Origin: DATNBT01 sp964579765
GTDB taxonomy: Bacteria; Acidobacteriota; Vicinamibacteria; Vicinamibacterales; CAVVIG01
Reading direction: 5' to 3'
DNA: 9,363 bases
Assembly: GCA_964579765.1 (NCBI GenBank)
Contig: CAZOIK010000454.1
Coordinates: 1 to 9,363 of the forward strand
This document shows positions 1 through 5,871 of this stretch, piece by piece; position 1 is the stretch's first letter; the number at the start of each line of letters is the position of its first letter. Below the pieces are notes generated by a model. The model was not told where the DNA came from. It made no database searches and worked only from the letters and a program-made list of their open reading frames with translations. The translations under genes and the position numbers were made by a program.

Positions 1-237
1 GCCGACTACCTCGAGTTCGCCGAACTGCTCACGCTCGACGCGCTGCACCGCAGGGAGTCGTGCGGCGGCCACTTCCGCGAGGAAAGCCAGACGCCCGACG
101 GCGAAGCGCTGCGCGACGACGCGAACTTTTCGTACGTCGCCGCGTGGGAGTTCAAGGGCGTCGGCCAGAAGCCGGAGCTGCACAAGGAGCCGCTCGAGTT
201 CGACGAAGTGCATCCGTCGCAACGGAGTTACAAATAG
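1..237 (+). CDS. sdhA: Succinate dehydrogenase/fumarate reductase flavoprotein subunit, C-terminal end (5' partial)
   Basis: Frame 1 is open from the first base to a TAG at 235-237 and gives the last 78 residues of the protein. The segment RRESCGGHFREE followed by an acidic stretch and SYVAAWEFKG matches, from memory, the C-terminal helical region of SdhA/FrdA in the Bacteroidetes/Acidobacteriota type of succinate:quinone oxidoreductase. SdhA carries covalent FAD and oxidises succinate to fumarate at the cytoplasmic face of the membrane, passing electrons to the iron-sulfur subunit. The FAD-binding and main catalytic regions are upstream of the window and cannot be checked. The stop codon shares one base with the GTG start of sdhB, which suggests translational coupling. 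The identity rests on the fragment and on the adjoining sdhB. Confidence 0.9.
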   Translation, partial: ADYLEFAELLTLDALHRRESCGGHFREESQTPDGEALRDDANFSYVAAWEFKGVGQKPELHKEPLEFDEVHPSQRSYK

Positions 238-986
238 TGAGACTCAACCTCAAGATTTGGCGCCAGACCGGCCCCAATGCTGCCGGGCGCATGGAAGACT
301 ACACGGCGACGGACGTCTCGCCCGACATGTCGTTCCTCGAGATGCTCGACGTCGTGAACGAAGGCCTCGTCAAGAGCGGCAAGGACGCGATCGCGTTCGA
401 CTCGGACTGCCGCGAAGGCATCTGCGGCATGTGCAGCCTCGTCGTCAACGGCATCCCGCACGGACCCGATCGCGGCACGACCGTGTGCCAGCTCCACATG
501 CGGAAGTTCAAGGACGGCGACACGATCACCGTCGAGCCGTGGCGCGCCAAGGCCTTCCCCGTCATCAAAGACCTGATGGTCGATCGGAGCGCGTTTGACC
601 GCGTCATCGCGGCCGGCGGCTACGTGTCGATCAACTGCGGCGGCGCCCCCGACGGCAACGCGATTCCGATCGCCAAAGAGGTGTCGGACCTCGCGATGGA
701 CTCGGCCGCCTGCATCGGCTGCGGCGCGTGCGTCGCCGCGTGCAAGAACGCGTCGGCCCACCTCTTCATGAGCGCCAAGATCTCGCATCTGGCGCTGCTG
801 CCGCAGGGGCAGGTCGAGCGCACGTCGCGCGTCGTGTCGATGATCAACCAGGCGGACGCCGAAGGCTTTGGCAGCTGCAGCAACGAAGGCGAATGCGAAG
901 CCGTCTGCCCGAAGGAGATCCCGATCTCGAACATCGCGCGCATGACGCGCGAGTACGTGAAGGCCTTGATGTCCGCCGGCAAGTAG
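237..986 (+). CDS. sdhB: Succinate dehydrogenase/fumarate reductase iron-sulfur subunit
   Basis: A 249-residue protein that carries electrons from SdhA-bound FAD through three iron-sulfur centres to the quinone-reducing membrane subunit (TCA cycle and respiration). The [2Fe-2S] ferredoxin-like domain has ligands Cys58, Cys63, Cys66 and Cys84 (CREGICGMC). The [4Fe-4S] motif is Cys159-I-G-Cys162-G-A-Cys165 with Cys169 starting the next set. The remaining cysteines Cys214, Cys220 and Cys224 complete the [3Fe-4S]/[4Fe-4S] ligand pattern. The opening RLNLKIWRQ and the FLEMLDVVNE and WRAKAFPVIKDLMVDR segments are typical of the B-type (Bacteroidetes/Wolinella-like) enzymes. The frame is open further upstream, to 60, but that part lies inside sdhA and is not SdhB-like. 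The GTG at 237 is chosen because it overlaps the sdhA stop (TAGTG), has GGAG at 224-227, and places the conserved N-terminus correctly. The membrane subunit is not in the window. Confidence 0.95.
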   Translation: MRLNLKIWRQTGPNAAGRMEDYTATDVSPDMSFLEMLDVVNEGLVKSGKDAIAFDSDCREGICGMCSLVVNGIPHGPDRGTTVCQLHMRKFKDGDTITVEPWRAKAFPVIKDLMVDRSAFDRVIAAGGYVSINCGGAPDGNAIPIAKEVSDLAMDSAACIGCGACVAACKNASAHLFMSAKISHLALLPQGQVERTSRVVSMINQADAEGFGSCSNEGECEAVCPKEIPISNIARMTREYVKALMSAGK

Positions 987-992
987 CACGTG

Positions 993-1010
993 GGCCGGCT
1001 TGAGCCGGCC
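993..1010. repeat. Perfect 8-bp palindrome with 2-nt centre, REP-like
   Basis: The sequence GGCCGGCT-TG-AGCCGGCC lies just after the sdhB stop and ends 15 bp before the next ATG. There is no T-run, so it is not a standard Rho-independent terminator. It resembles the hairpin at 7445-7467: both follow an AAG-TAG gene end on the sense strand and both run into (T)TCG. It may be an intergenic repeat family or an mRNA-stabilising or attenuating hairpin between sdhB and the next gene. The fold is seen directly; the function is inferred. Confidence 0.55.
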
Positions 1011-1025
1011 TCGAAGGAGCCTGTG

Positions 1026-2294
1026 ATGCGCCTCGCGATCCGCTCGTTCCTTCTGACCGTGGCCGTGAGCCTCGCCTGCGCCGCGGGCGCGCGGGCGCAA
1101 GGCAGCGACGCCTGGCATCGCGCGTTCCCGGCGTTCAAGATCGCCGGGAATCTCTACTACGTCGGCACGGCCGATCTCGCCGCCTACCTGGTCGTCACGC
1201 CGCAGGGCAACATCCTGATTAACAGCGACTTCAAAGAAGACGTGCCCACGATCCGCGCGAGCATCGAGCGGCTCGGCTTCAAGTACGGCGACACGAAGAT
1301 CCTCCTCATCAGCCACGCACACGGCGATCACGACGAAGGCACGGGCCTCATCAAGAGCCAGACCGGCGCGAAGTTGATGGTCATGGACGCCGACGTGCGC
1401 GAGGAAGAGAGCACGGCGCCGGGCCGGCCCGGCGCGCACGTCGATCGCACGCTGCACGACGGCGACGTCGTCGAACTGGGCGGAACGAAGCTCGTGGCGC
1501 ATCTCACCCCTGGCCACACCCCCGGCTGCACCACCTGGACGATGCAGGTGGCCGACGGCGGGCGCACGCTGAACGCCGTCGTCATCGGCAGTCCGAACGT
1601 GAACCCCGGCTACGTGCTGGTGCACAACCGGACCTATCCCGGCATCGCCGCCGACTACATCACGACATTCGCGCTGCTGAAGACGCTGCCGGTGGATCTG
1701 TTTCTCGGCGCGCACGGCGCGTACTTCGGCCTGACGGCGAAGTACGCGAAGCTGAAGCCTGGCGCCGCCAACCCGTTCATCGATCCCGCCGGCTACAAGG
1801 CCTACGTGGCCGAACGCGAAGACGCATTCGTCAAGGAGCTCACGAAGCAGACCGAGGCTGCGCACGCGGGCGACACCGTCGGCTTCGACATCGCCTGGAA
1901 TCACGTGGCGTTGAGCGTGCCCAGCATCGCCGAGTCGATCGCCTGGTACGAGAAGATGCTCGGCTTCAAGGGCACCGTGCGCGGCCAGCCCACCCCGAAC
2001 GCGCGCCAGCAGGTCGCCGATCTCCGCCGCGGGAACGTCACGATCGAGCTGTTTCAGGTCGCGGATGCCGCGCCGCTGCCCGCATCGCGGAAGAACCCGT
2101 CAGAAGACTTCCGGACGCACGGCGTGAAGCACTTCGGCTTCGAGGTGAAGAACCTCCCCGCCGTCCTCGCCGAACTGCGCGCCAAAGGGGTCACGATGGC
2201 GTTCGACATGCGCGACACGCCGACGGAGAGGTTCGCCTTCATCAGCGACAACGCCGGCAACGCGATCGAGCTGATCGAACACAAGACGCGCTGA
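1026..2294 (+). CDS. Exported two-domain enzyme: subclass-B3-like metallo-beta-lactamase fold fused to a VOC domain
   Basis: A 422-residue protein. Residues 1-24 are a Sec-type signal peptide (cleavage after ARA, before Gln25). Residues about 35-260 are an MBL-fold hydrolase with the complete B3 di-zinc set: His97-Ala-His99-Gly-Asp101-His102, His164 (PGHTPGCTTW) and His230 (FLGAHGAYF). Ser189 (IGSPN) stands where B1 enzymes have a zinc-binding Cys. Residues about 290-420 form a vicinal-oxygen-chelate (glyoxalase-fold) unit with two half-repeats and a classical metal set, His293, Glu341, His369 and Glu415 (GNAIELIE). ATG 1026 is preferred over upstream in-frame codons because GGAG at 1016-1019 precedes it and the signal peptide starts there. 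It lies 39 bp after sdhB and may be read through from it. The fold would allow beta-lactam hydrolysis, but sequence alone does not prove it; lactone or thioester hydrolysis is equally possible. The end-to-end fusion is unusual. Confidence 0.88.
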   Translation: MRLAIRSFLLTVAVSLACAAGARAQGSDAWHRAFPAFKIAGNLYYVGTADLAAYLVVTPQGNILINSDFKEDVPTIRASIERLGFKYGDTKILLISHAHGDHDEGTGLIKSQTGAKLMVMDADVREEESTAPGRPGAHVDRTLHDGDVVELGGTKLVAHLTPGHTPGCTTWTMQVADGGRTLNAVVIGSPNVNPGYVLVHNRTYPGIAADYITTFALLKTLPVDLFLGAHGAYFGLTAKYAKLKPGAANPFIDPAGYKAYVAEREDAFVKELTKQTEAAHAGDTVGFDIAWNHVALSVPSIAESIAWYEKMLGFKGTVRGQPTPNARQQVADLRRGNVTIELFQVADAAPLPASRKNPSEDFRTHGVKHFGFEVKNLPAVLAELRAKGVTMAFDMRDTPTERFAFISDNAGNAIELIEHKTR

Positions 2295-2318
2295 CGCCGG
2301 GCTCTCGCCGCAGGCGTC
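2293..2318. terminator. Possible bidirectional hairpin between convergent genes
   Basis: GACGCC at 2293-2298 pairs with GGCGTC at 2313-2318, and an inner GGC (2300-2302) can pair with GCC (2307-2309) around a TCTC loop. It fills the 24-bp space between the MBL-VOC stop and the stop of the convergent lipoprotein gene. No U-run follows on either strand, so intrinsic termination is only a guess. Confidence 0.35.
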
Positions 2319-3176
2319 TCAGAACACGCCGGACCGCAGCGTGCAGGTTCCGAGATTGCTCGTTCCGGAGCCGTTGGTGACCTGCGCCGTGAAGCTGGTC
2401 GGACTGCCGGGCACGTTCGGCGCGATCGCCGTCAGCTGCGACCACGTGATCAGCGAGAAGTTCGTCGCGCTTGCCGTGCCGCCGATGCCTGGTGAGCTGC
2501 TGGGGCCAGCCGGGGAAGGTACCGTCACCGAAACCACATTGGACTTCTGGCTCTCCGCGTAGTTGACCGTTGCCGTCACGGCGACATACCAAGTTCCTGC
2601 TGTCGAGACTGCGAACGTGAATGACGTCGACGGCAGTGACGAATTCACCCCCGACGGATCGGATCCCGAGCCCCCTACGCCCGTGAGGGACGAGGAGGAG
2701 GTTCCCGCGTATACCTTGTACGCCTGGGCGCCGGCGACGGCGTTCCACGTTGCTGCTATGCCGCCGTTCCCCGGTGTTACGGTCAGACCTGTCGGCGCCG
2801 ATGCCGGACCCGTAGTCGGATGGATCGACATCGCATCGACCGCCGCTCCTACTTGCCAGGTGAATTGAACCGGCGGATTCAAGGAGTCACCCAGGTATTT
2901 CGTATACGTCATCGCGCCGGTCCCACCACTGGTGCTCCCGGAGGCGCGGACGAACTCGATGTAGAGCCCAGGACAGCTCCAGGAATTCCCGACGTTGTCG
3001 ATGGCGAGCGGCGGGACGAGTTGACACACACCGTTCGTCAAGTAGGTGCCGGCGCCGCATTGTGATGACGTCGTGGTTGACGAACTCGAACCGGTTGAAC
3101 TGGACGACGTCGGATTCTGCGCGCAGGCCGTCACCACCAACGCTGAGCACATCGCGGCGAGGTATCGAGTTCGCAT
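2319..3176 (-). CDS. Lipoprotein with Ser/Thr-rich linker and fibronectin type III domain
   Basis: A 285-residue product. The N-terminus MRTRYLAAMCSALVVTAC ends in a canonical lipobox (V-T-A-Cys18), so the mature protein should be lipid-anchored in a membrane and face outward. A Ser/Thr-rich, low-complexity linker follows (residues about 22-38), then a small Cys-containing segment (CGAGTYLTNGVC). A fibronectin type III domain follows at about residues 123-220 (APTGLTVTPGNGG...ATWNAVAGAQAYKVY...WYVAVTATVN). The C-terminal part is Ser/Gly/Thr-rich and probably beta-structured. ATG 3176 is chosen because the signal peptide begins there; an in-frame GTG at 3203 would add nine residues ahead of it. 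Neither start has a strong ribosome site. No catalytic motif is visible, so an adhesive, scaffolding or ligand-binding role at the cell surface is likely. Hand counts of several 60-base lines give about 57-67% GC, below the most GC-rich neighbours. It follows the AraC gene by 85 bp on the same strand. Confidence 0.8.
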   Translation of the reverse strand: MRTRYLAAMCSALVVTACAQNPTSSSSTGSSSSTTTSSQCGAGTYLTNGVCQLVPPLAIDNVGNSWSCPGLYIEFVRASGSTSGGTGAMTYTKYLGDSLNPPVQFTWQVGAAVDAMSIHPTTGPASAPTGLTVTPGNGGIAATWNAVAGAQAYKVYAGTSSSSLTGVGGSGSDPSGVNSSLPSTSFTFAVSTAGTWYVAVTATVNYAESQKSNVVSVTVPSPAGPSSSPGIGGTASATNFSLITWSQLTAIAPNVPGSPTSFTAQVTNGSGTSNLGTCTLRSGVF

Positions 3177-3188
3177 AGTCGGGAGTGC

Positions 3189-3230
3189 GCGTAGGCTACG
3201 CACCCTGCGACCGCACGGATAGAACGTTCT
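3189..3230 (-). promoter_or_regulatory. Two short perfect palindromes upstream of the lipoprotein gene
   Basis: The gap between the AraC gene's stop and the lipoprotein's ATG contains AGAACGTTCT (3221-3230, a 10-bp perfect palindrome) and GCGTAG-G-CTACGC (3189-3201, 6+1+6). They lie 45-54 and 13-25 bp before the start codon. That is where an operator and a leader hairpin would be expected. I could not identify a convincing -35/-10 pair. The symmetry is seen; any regulatory role is inferred. Confidence 0.3.
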
Positions 3231-3261
3231 TGCTGTCCTCTGAATCGACCCGCTGGACCTG

Positions 3262-4074
3262 CTAGTCCCGGTATTGCGCGGGCGTCATCCCGAGGTGGCG
3301 CTTGAATTTGCGGCTCATGTGGGACTGATCGGCAAACCCGGACTCCGCCGCGGCATGCGACAGGTTCATTCCCGCCCGGATGAATTCCCGGGCCTTCGAG
3401 AGGCGCAGATGAATCTGGTAGGCGTGCGGCGGCATACCCGTCTCGGACGCGAACAGCCGCAACAGGTGAAACCGGCTCACGCCGGCCGCGCCCGCCAGTT
3501 CCTCGAGCGTCACGTTCCTGTTCCAGGACGCTCTCAAAAGGTCCACGGCCCGCCGCACGGCCTTGTGCCCTCGCTCCCACGGAAACGGCTTTGGCTTCTT
3601 CTCCGCCGCGAGTTCCAACAGGAGCCTGACGCAGCGGGCGGCCTTCACCTGGCGCTCCAGCGTGGTTCGCTGTCCGCCCAGGCTCTCGTGGAACTTCTTG
3701 AAAGACGCAAAGAGCTCCGGGTGCCCGGACACCGCGGGACCAAGGTGGGGCCAGCCCGGGAGGCCGAGTTCCCTGGCCGCCTCCTCGATGCCTGCGGGAG
3801 AAAAGAACGCCACCTGGAACGTGGCGGCGCCCGACATGAACGTCGTATTGTGCGTTTCGCCGGGCTCGAGCAGCATGCACTCGCCCAGCCGTGCGCGGAA
3901 GCTCTTTCCTCGATAGTCGAAATCGTAGTGGCCGGGCCCAGTGTCGAAATTGAGCCCGATATTGACGGAGTACGTCTCGTGGAACCAGCGATAACAGCGC
4001 CGTGAGTTCTCGACCCACAGGGTCTCGACGCCCGGCACGTCCGCGCGACGCTGAAAGAGAATCTTTTCTTCCAC
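3262..4074 (-). CDS. AraC-family transcriptional regulator
   Basis: A 270-residue protein with the usual AraC/XylS layout. The N-terminal half (about 1-160) is a cupin-like sensing domain, including the RLGECMLLEPGETHNTTF segment typical of AraC-type binding folds. The C-terminal DNA-binding domain has two helix-turn-helix motifs. The first is at about 188-212 (VTLEELAGAAGVSRFHLLRL) and the second carries the family signature at 246-265 (GFADQSHMSRKFKRHLGMTP). The start is a GTG at 4074. The nearest purine-rich stretch is about 14 bases upstream, so the start is less certain than the rest. A tandem 7-bp repeat GCGGCCA (4077-4083, 4084-4090) lies immediately upstream and could be part of an autoregulatory site. 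The gene lies between a receiver protein (57-bp gap) and a lipoprotein (85-bp gap), all in the same direction. The inducer is unknown; its most likely target is the adjoining lipoprotein gene or its own promoter. Confidence 0.92.
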   Translation of the reverse strand: MEEKILFQRRADVPGVETLWVENSRRCYRWFHETYSVNIGLNFDTGPGHYDFDYRGKSFRARLGECMLLEPGETHNTTFMSGAATFQVAFFSPAGIEEAARELGLPGWPHLGPAVSGHPELFASFKKFHESLGGQRTTLERQVKAARCVRLLLELAAEKKPKPFPWERGHKAVRRAVDLLRASWNRNVTLEELAGAAGVSRFHLLRLFASETGMPPHAYQIHLRLSKAREFIRAGMNLSHAAAESGFADQSHMSRKFKRHLGMTPAQYRD

Positions 4075-4131
4075 AGGCGGCCAGCGGCCACCTACTTTAC
4101 TCGACAGGCGCAGTGCCGCGCTCCTCGACGC

Positions 4132-4542
4132 TTACAGCGATCGCTGCTGCCGGAGAGCGGCGGGCGGATCCAGCCTCCGGCACAGCAGCCGCGACACCGC
4201 CTGGAGCAAGCCGCGCACCGTGCACGGCTTCTCGAGGTAGCCTTCGTTGTCCCACAAGCCGTTGCGGTCGCCGTAAATCGGATCGCTGTAGCCGCTCAAG
4301 AACAGGATCTTGACGTCGGGCCAGCGCCGCCGCAGCCAGCGCGCGAACTCATGCCCCGACATCCGCGGCATCGACTCGTCGGTGACGACGATGTCAGGCG
4401 GGCCCGACTGCAGCACGATGTCGCGCGCGGCCACGCCGTCGGCGGCCACCCGCGTGTCGTAACCTGCGTCGCGCAGCACCCGTTCGACAAACGAGCGCAC
4501 GCCCTTGTGGTCTTCGACGACGAGTGCGCGAAACGTCAGCAC
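4132..4542 (-). CDS. Stand-alone receiver-domain response regulator (CheY-like)
   Basis: A 136-residue protein consisting almost entirely of a response-regulator receiver domain. The acidic pocket is Glu10-Asp11. The phospho-acceptor is Asp55 (PDIVVTDESMPRMSG), the conserved Ser is Ser83 (LFLSGYSD) and the conserved Lys is Lys105 (YLEKP). There is no DNA-binding or enzymatic output domain, only a short basic tail. The LSGYSD segment resembles receivers found at the C-terminus of hybrid histidine kinases, so it may be a phosphorelay intermediate. No kinase is present in the window. The start is GTG 4542, supported by the strong purine-rich Shine-Dalgarno stretch directly upstream. It is the first gene of a three-gene run with the AraC regulator and lipoprotein. 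A functional link to them is possible but unproven. Confidence 0.9.
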   Translation of the reverse strand: MLTFRALVVEDHKGVRSFVERVLRDAGYDTRVAADGVAARDIVLQSGPPDIVVTDESMPRMSGHEFARWLRRRWPDVKILFLSGYSDPIYGDRNGLWDNEGYLEKPCTVRGLLQAVSRLLCRRLDPPAALRQQRSL

Positions 4543-4544
4543 GG

Positions 4545-4553
4545 CCCCTCCCT
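4545..4553 (-). promoter_or_regulatory. Strong ribosome binding site fixing the receiver gene's GTG start
   Basis: On the minus strand this reads AGGGAGGGG and ends two bases before the GTG at 4542. It is the best Shine-Dalgarno match in this part of the window and supports the GTG as the true start. Confidence 0.6.
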
Positions 4554-4652
4554 GCTGCTCCTCTTACGCGCAGCAATTGCCACGACGGGGTCAGCAAACG
4601 CGGCGGACTCGGGGCGCGACCGCACACACCGGGATCGACGCTACGCTCGGCT

Positions 4653-5009
4653 CCCGGCGCGCAAGGGCCGCAGGGCGACGACCTGGGCCACATCGCGGTG
4701 TCCATCTCCGGACTGCCAGCCGGCAACTATCTCGTCGCGTCGAACGTGTCCGTGCTCTTCGACGGCTGCCCCTTCTGCATCGGGGATCCGACCGCCGACT
4801 GCTACTTCGATTCGCCCCCGACGAACTGGGCGGCGTTTCCGGCGACGCAGCAGGAGTTCGGTCACGGCGATCGCGCGACCATTCCGCGGATGGCGACCGG
4901 GACGTTGACCGCCGCCGGCAACACGCTCCGTATCGTCTGCACGACCTACGATCGGGGAGCCGTCATCGCCGCCGATCTCTTCGCGACGCCTGTTGACACG
5001 CTCAACTGA
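4653..5009 (+). pseudogene. Remnant of a collagen-repeat protein (C-terminal domain)
   Basis: The frame reads PGAQGPQGDD, barely two Gly-X-Y triplets, followed by a conserved-looking beta domain (SISGLPAGNYLVASNVSVLF...TLTAAGNTLRIVCTTYD...LFATPVDTLN). From memory this is the kind of C-terminal domain that ends bacterial collagen-triple-helix-repeat proteins. The long collagen tract, signal peptide and credible start codon are all missing. The frame stays open upstream to a GTG at 4524, but that codon lies inside the divergent receiver gene and the intervening residues look like noise. In another frame, about 4549-4610, there is a Leu-rich run ending in A-N-A that could be a decayed signal peptide, which would imply a frameshift. 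The last 8 bases overlap the convergent gene end at 5002. A short functional secreted protein cannot be excluded; deletion within the repeats is the simplest explanation. Confidence 0.5.
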
Positions 5010-5676
5010 CGCGCGCATGCGGCGCATCTGCCCACGACGCCGGCGTCTGCCGCCGGCGCCCCACGTGACGCGCCGCCTTCCACCTCGCGAGGGCGCCGAC
5101 GTCGTCGCAGCAGACGTTCAGGACGATCGGATCCAGACGCAGCAGCGATCGGTACGCCGAGGCGAGCACCGCCTCGACGCCCGCCGATGCCGCGACGCCG
5201 CGTTGTTTGAGCACCGCGTAGTCGCGGCTCGCCTGCTCCATCGCGGCGATGTCGGCATCGAGGTCGGCCAGGAAGGTGGGCGGCAGGCGGTGGTCCACGA
5301 ACGACTGCTCCAGCGGGCGCGCATCGGTCGCAAACCGACGCGCCGTCGTCAGCAGCGTGTGGTCGCCATTCGTCTTCGGCACGCGAAATCGCCGCGCGTG
5401 CGACGGCGCGTCGACCGCGATGCCTCGCGCCGCCTTGCTGATGCGGCGCAGCCTCGCGCGGAGCCGCGCCCGCGCCCGCGCCTTGCCGTCCGCAGCGGCG
5501 CGACTCCGCGCCGAGCTCTGCGTCGTCGCGTGCGCCTCGAGCTGGCGCGCCGCCAGCCGGATCGCGGCGAACATCCGGTCTCCCAGCGTGCCGGGCGGGA
5601 ACGTCTGCGCATAGGTCAGACCGAACGCGCCGACCTTCACCAGCATGTCGTACCGACGAATGGCCCGCCCCGTCAT
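5002..5676 (-). CDS. Uncharacterised, probably all-helical protein
   Basis: A 224-residue protein with no recognised catalytic motif, no signal peptide and no membrane segment. It looks mostly alpha-helical: an N-terminal segment RRYDMLVKVGAFGLTYAQTFP, a long Arg/Ala-rich helix (about residues 60-85, RARARLRARLRR), then LPPTFLADLDADIAAMEQASRDY and VLASAYRSLLRLDPIVLN. I recall similar hypothetical proteins in Acidobacteriota genomes, without assigned function. ATG 5676 is chosen over upstream codons because GGAGG lies six bases before it and the recognisable family sequence begins there. The upstream extension translates the 42-bp repeat array. The last roughly 20 residues (after ARHVGRRR) are low-complexity and overlap a 12-bp palindrome GACGCCGGCGTC at 5036-5047, so the tail may be acquired sequence. 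It lies 195 bp downstream of the ligase on the same strand. A helical-bundle binding protein is a guess only. Confidence 0.75.
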   Translation of the reverse strand: MTGRAIRRYDMLVKVGAFGLTYAQTFPPGTLGDRMFAAIRLAARQLEAHATTQSSARSRAAADGKARARARLRARLRRISKAARGIAVDAPSHARRFRVPKTNGDHTLLTTARRFATDARPLEQSFVDHRLPPTFLADLDADIAAMEQASRDYAVLKQRGVAASAGVEAVLASAYRSLLRLDPIVLNVCCDDVGALARWKAARHVGRRRQTPASWADAPHARVS

Positions 5677-5682
5677 GATCCG

Positions 5683-5687
5683 CCTCC
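5683..5687 (-). promoter_or_regulatory. Shine-Dalgarno GGAGG for the helical protein
   Basis: Reads GGAGG on the minus strand, six bases upstream of the ATG at 5676. It decides between that ATG and upstream in-frame codons at up to 5772. Confidence 0.7.
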
Positions 5688-5689
5688 GT

Positions 5690-5706
5690 CCATACGTAAC
5701 CATACG
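5690..5706 (-). promoter_or_regulatory. Direct repeat with 10-bp period near a weak -10-like sequence
   Basis: CCATACG occurs at 5690-5696 and again at 5700-5706 (CGTATGG on the coding strand). The coding-strand TATGGT at 5704-5699 is a weak -10-like hexamer about 15-20 bp before the ribosome site. No good -35 lies 17 bp upstream. It may be the promoter core of the helical-protein gene, with low confidence. Confidence 0.25.
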
Positions 5707-5718
5707 CACGGCAGAGGC

Positions 5719-5866
5719 GGCGAGATCCATTGATCCGGCGGAATGTGTGCAGGTGGGCGCGGCCAGATCCACCGCGCTGAACGCGCGGCCGCGTTGGCGC
5801 GTGGCCAGATGCGCTGCGGCGGGGCGACGCGCGCTTGACCGGCCGGCCAGATGCGCTGCGCCGCCG
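5719..5866. repeat. Degenerate tandem repeat, four copies with an exact 42-bp period
   Basis: Copies begin at 5719, 5761, 5803 and 5845. Each opens with GGCCAGAT (GGCGAGAT in the first). Copies 3 and 4 share all of GGCCAGATGCGCTGCG. Copy 2 keeps 13 of these 16 positions and copy 1 keeps fewer. The rest of each 42-bp unit is poorly conserved, apart from a perfect inverted repeat AACGCG-CGGC-CGCGTT at 5780-5795 in copy 2. Read on the minus strand it gives a 14-residue periodicity (RIWP, RIWP, WIWP, WISP), although I see no gene there. The array lies between the ligase stop and the start of the downstream minus-strand gene, its nearest copy ending close to the expected promoter. It could be an operator array (42 bp is about four helical turns), or a decayed coding or intergenic repeat. 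Confidence 0.7.
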
Positions 5867-5871
5867 TTTCC

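Noticed and set aside
228..1904. Long minus-strand open frame antisense to sdhB and the MBL-VOC gene
   Set aside because: Its translation is Arg/Ala/Val/His-rich without any recognisable motif and crosses two well-supported plus-strand genes. It results from GC-rich codon third positions.
3274..4005. Plus-strand open frame across the AraC gene
   Set aside because: Shadow of the AraC regulator, which has a full helix-turn-helix signature; the plus frame has no coherent domain.
4135..4146. Palindrome CAGCGATCGCTG at the end of the receiver gene, containing GCGATCGC
   Set aside because: GCGATCGC recalls the cyanobacterial HIP1 element, but a single copy inside codons for Q-R-S is expected by chance in this composition.
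5036..5047. Palindrome GACGCCGGCGTC as a terminator
   Set aside because: It has no loop, no U-run, and lies inside the coding tail of the helical-protein gene; kept only as a note in that gene's entry.
5677..5772. N-terminal extension of the helical protein into the 42-bp array
   Set aside because: The GGAGG at 5683-5687 and the family-like sequence start both favour ATG 5676; the extension simply translates the repeat.
5719..5866. 42-bp repeats as a CRISPR array
   Set aside because: Only the first 16 bases of each unit are conserved, the copies diverge, there are just four, and no cas gene is nearby.
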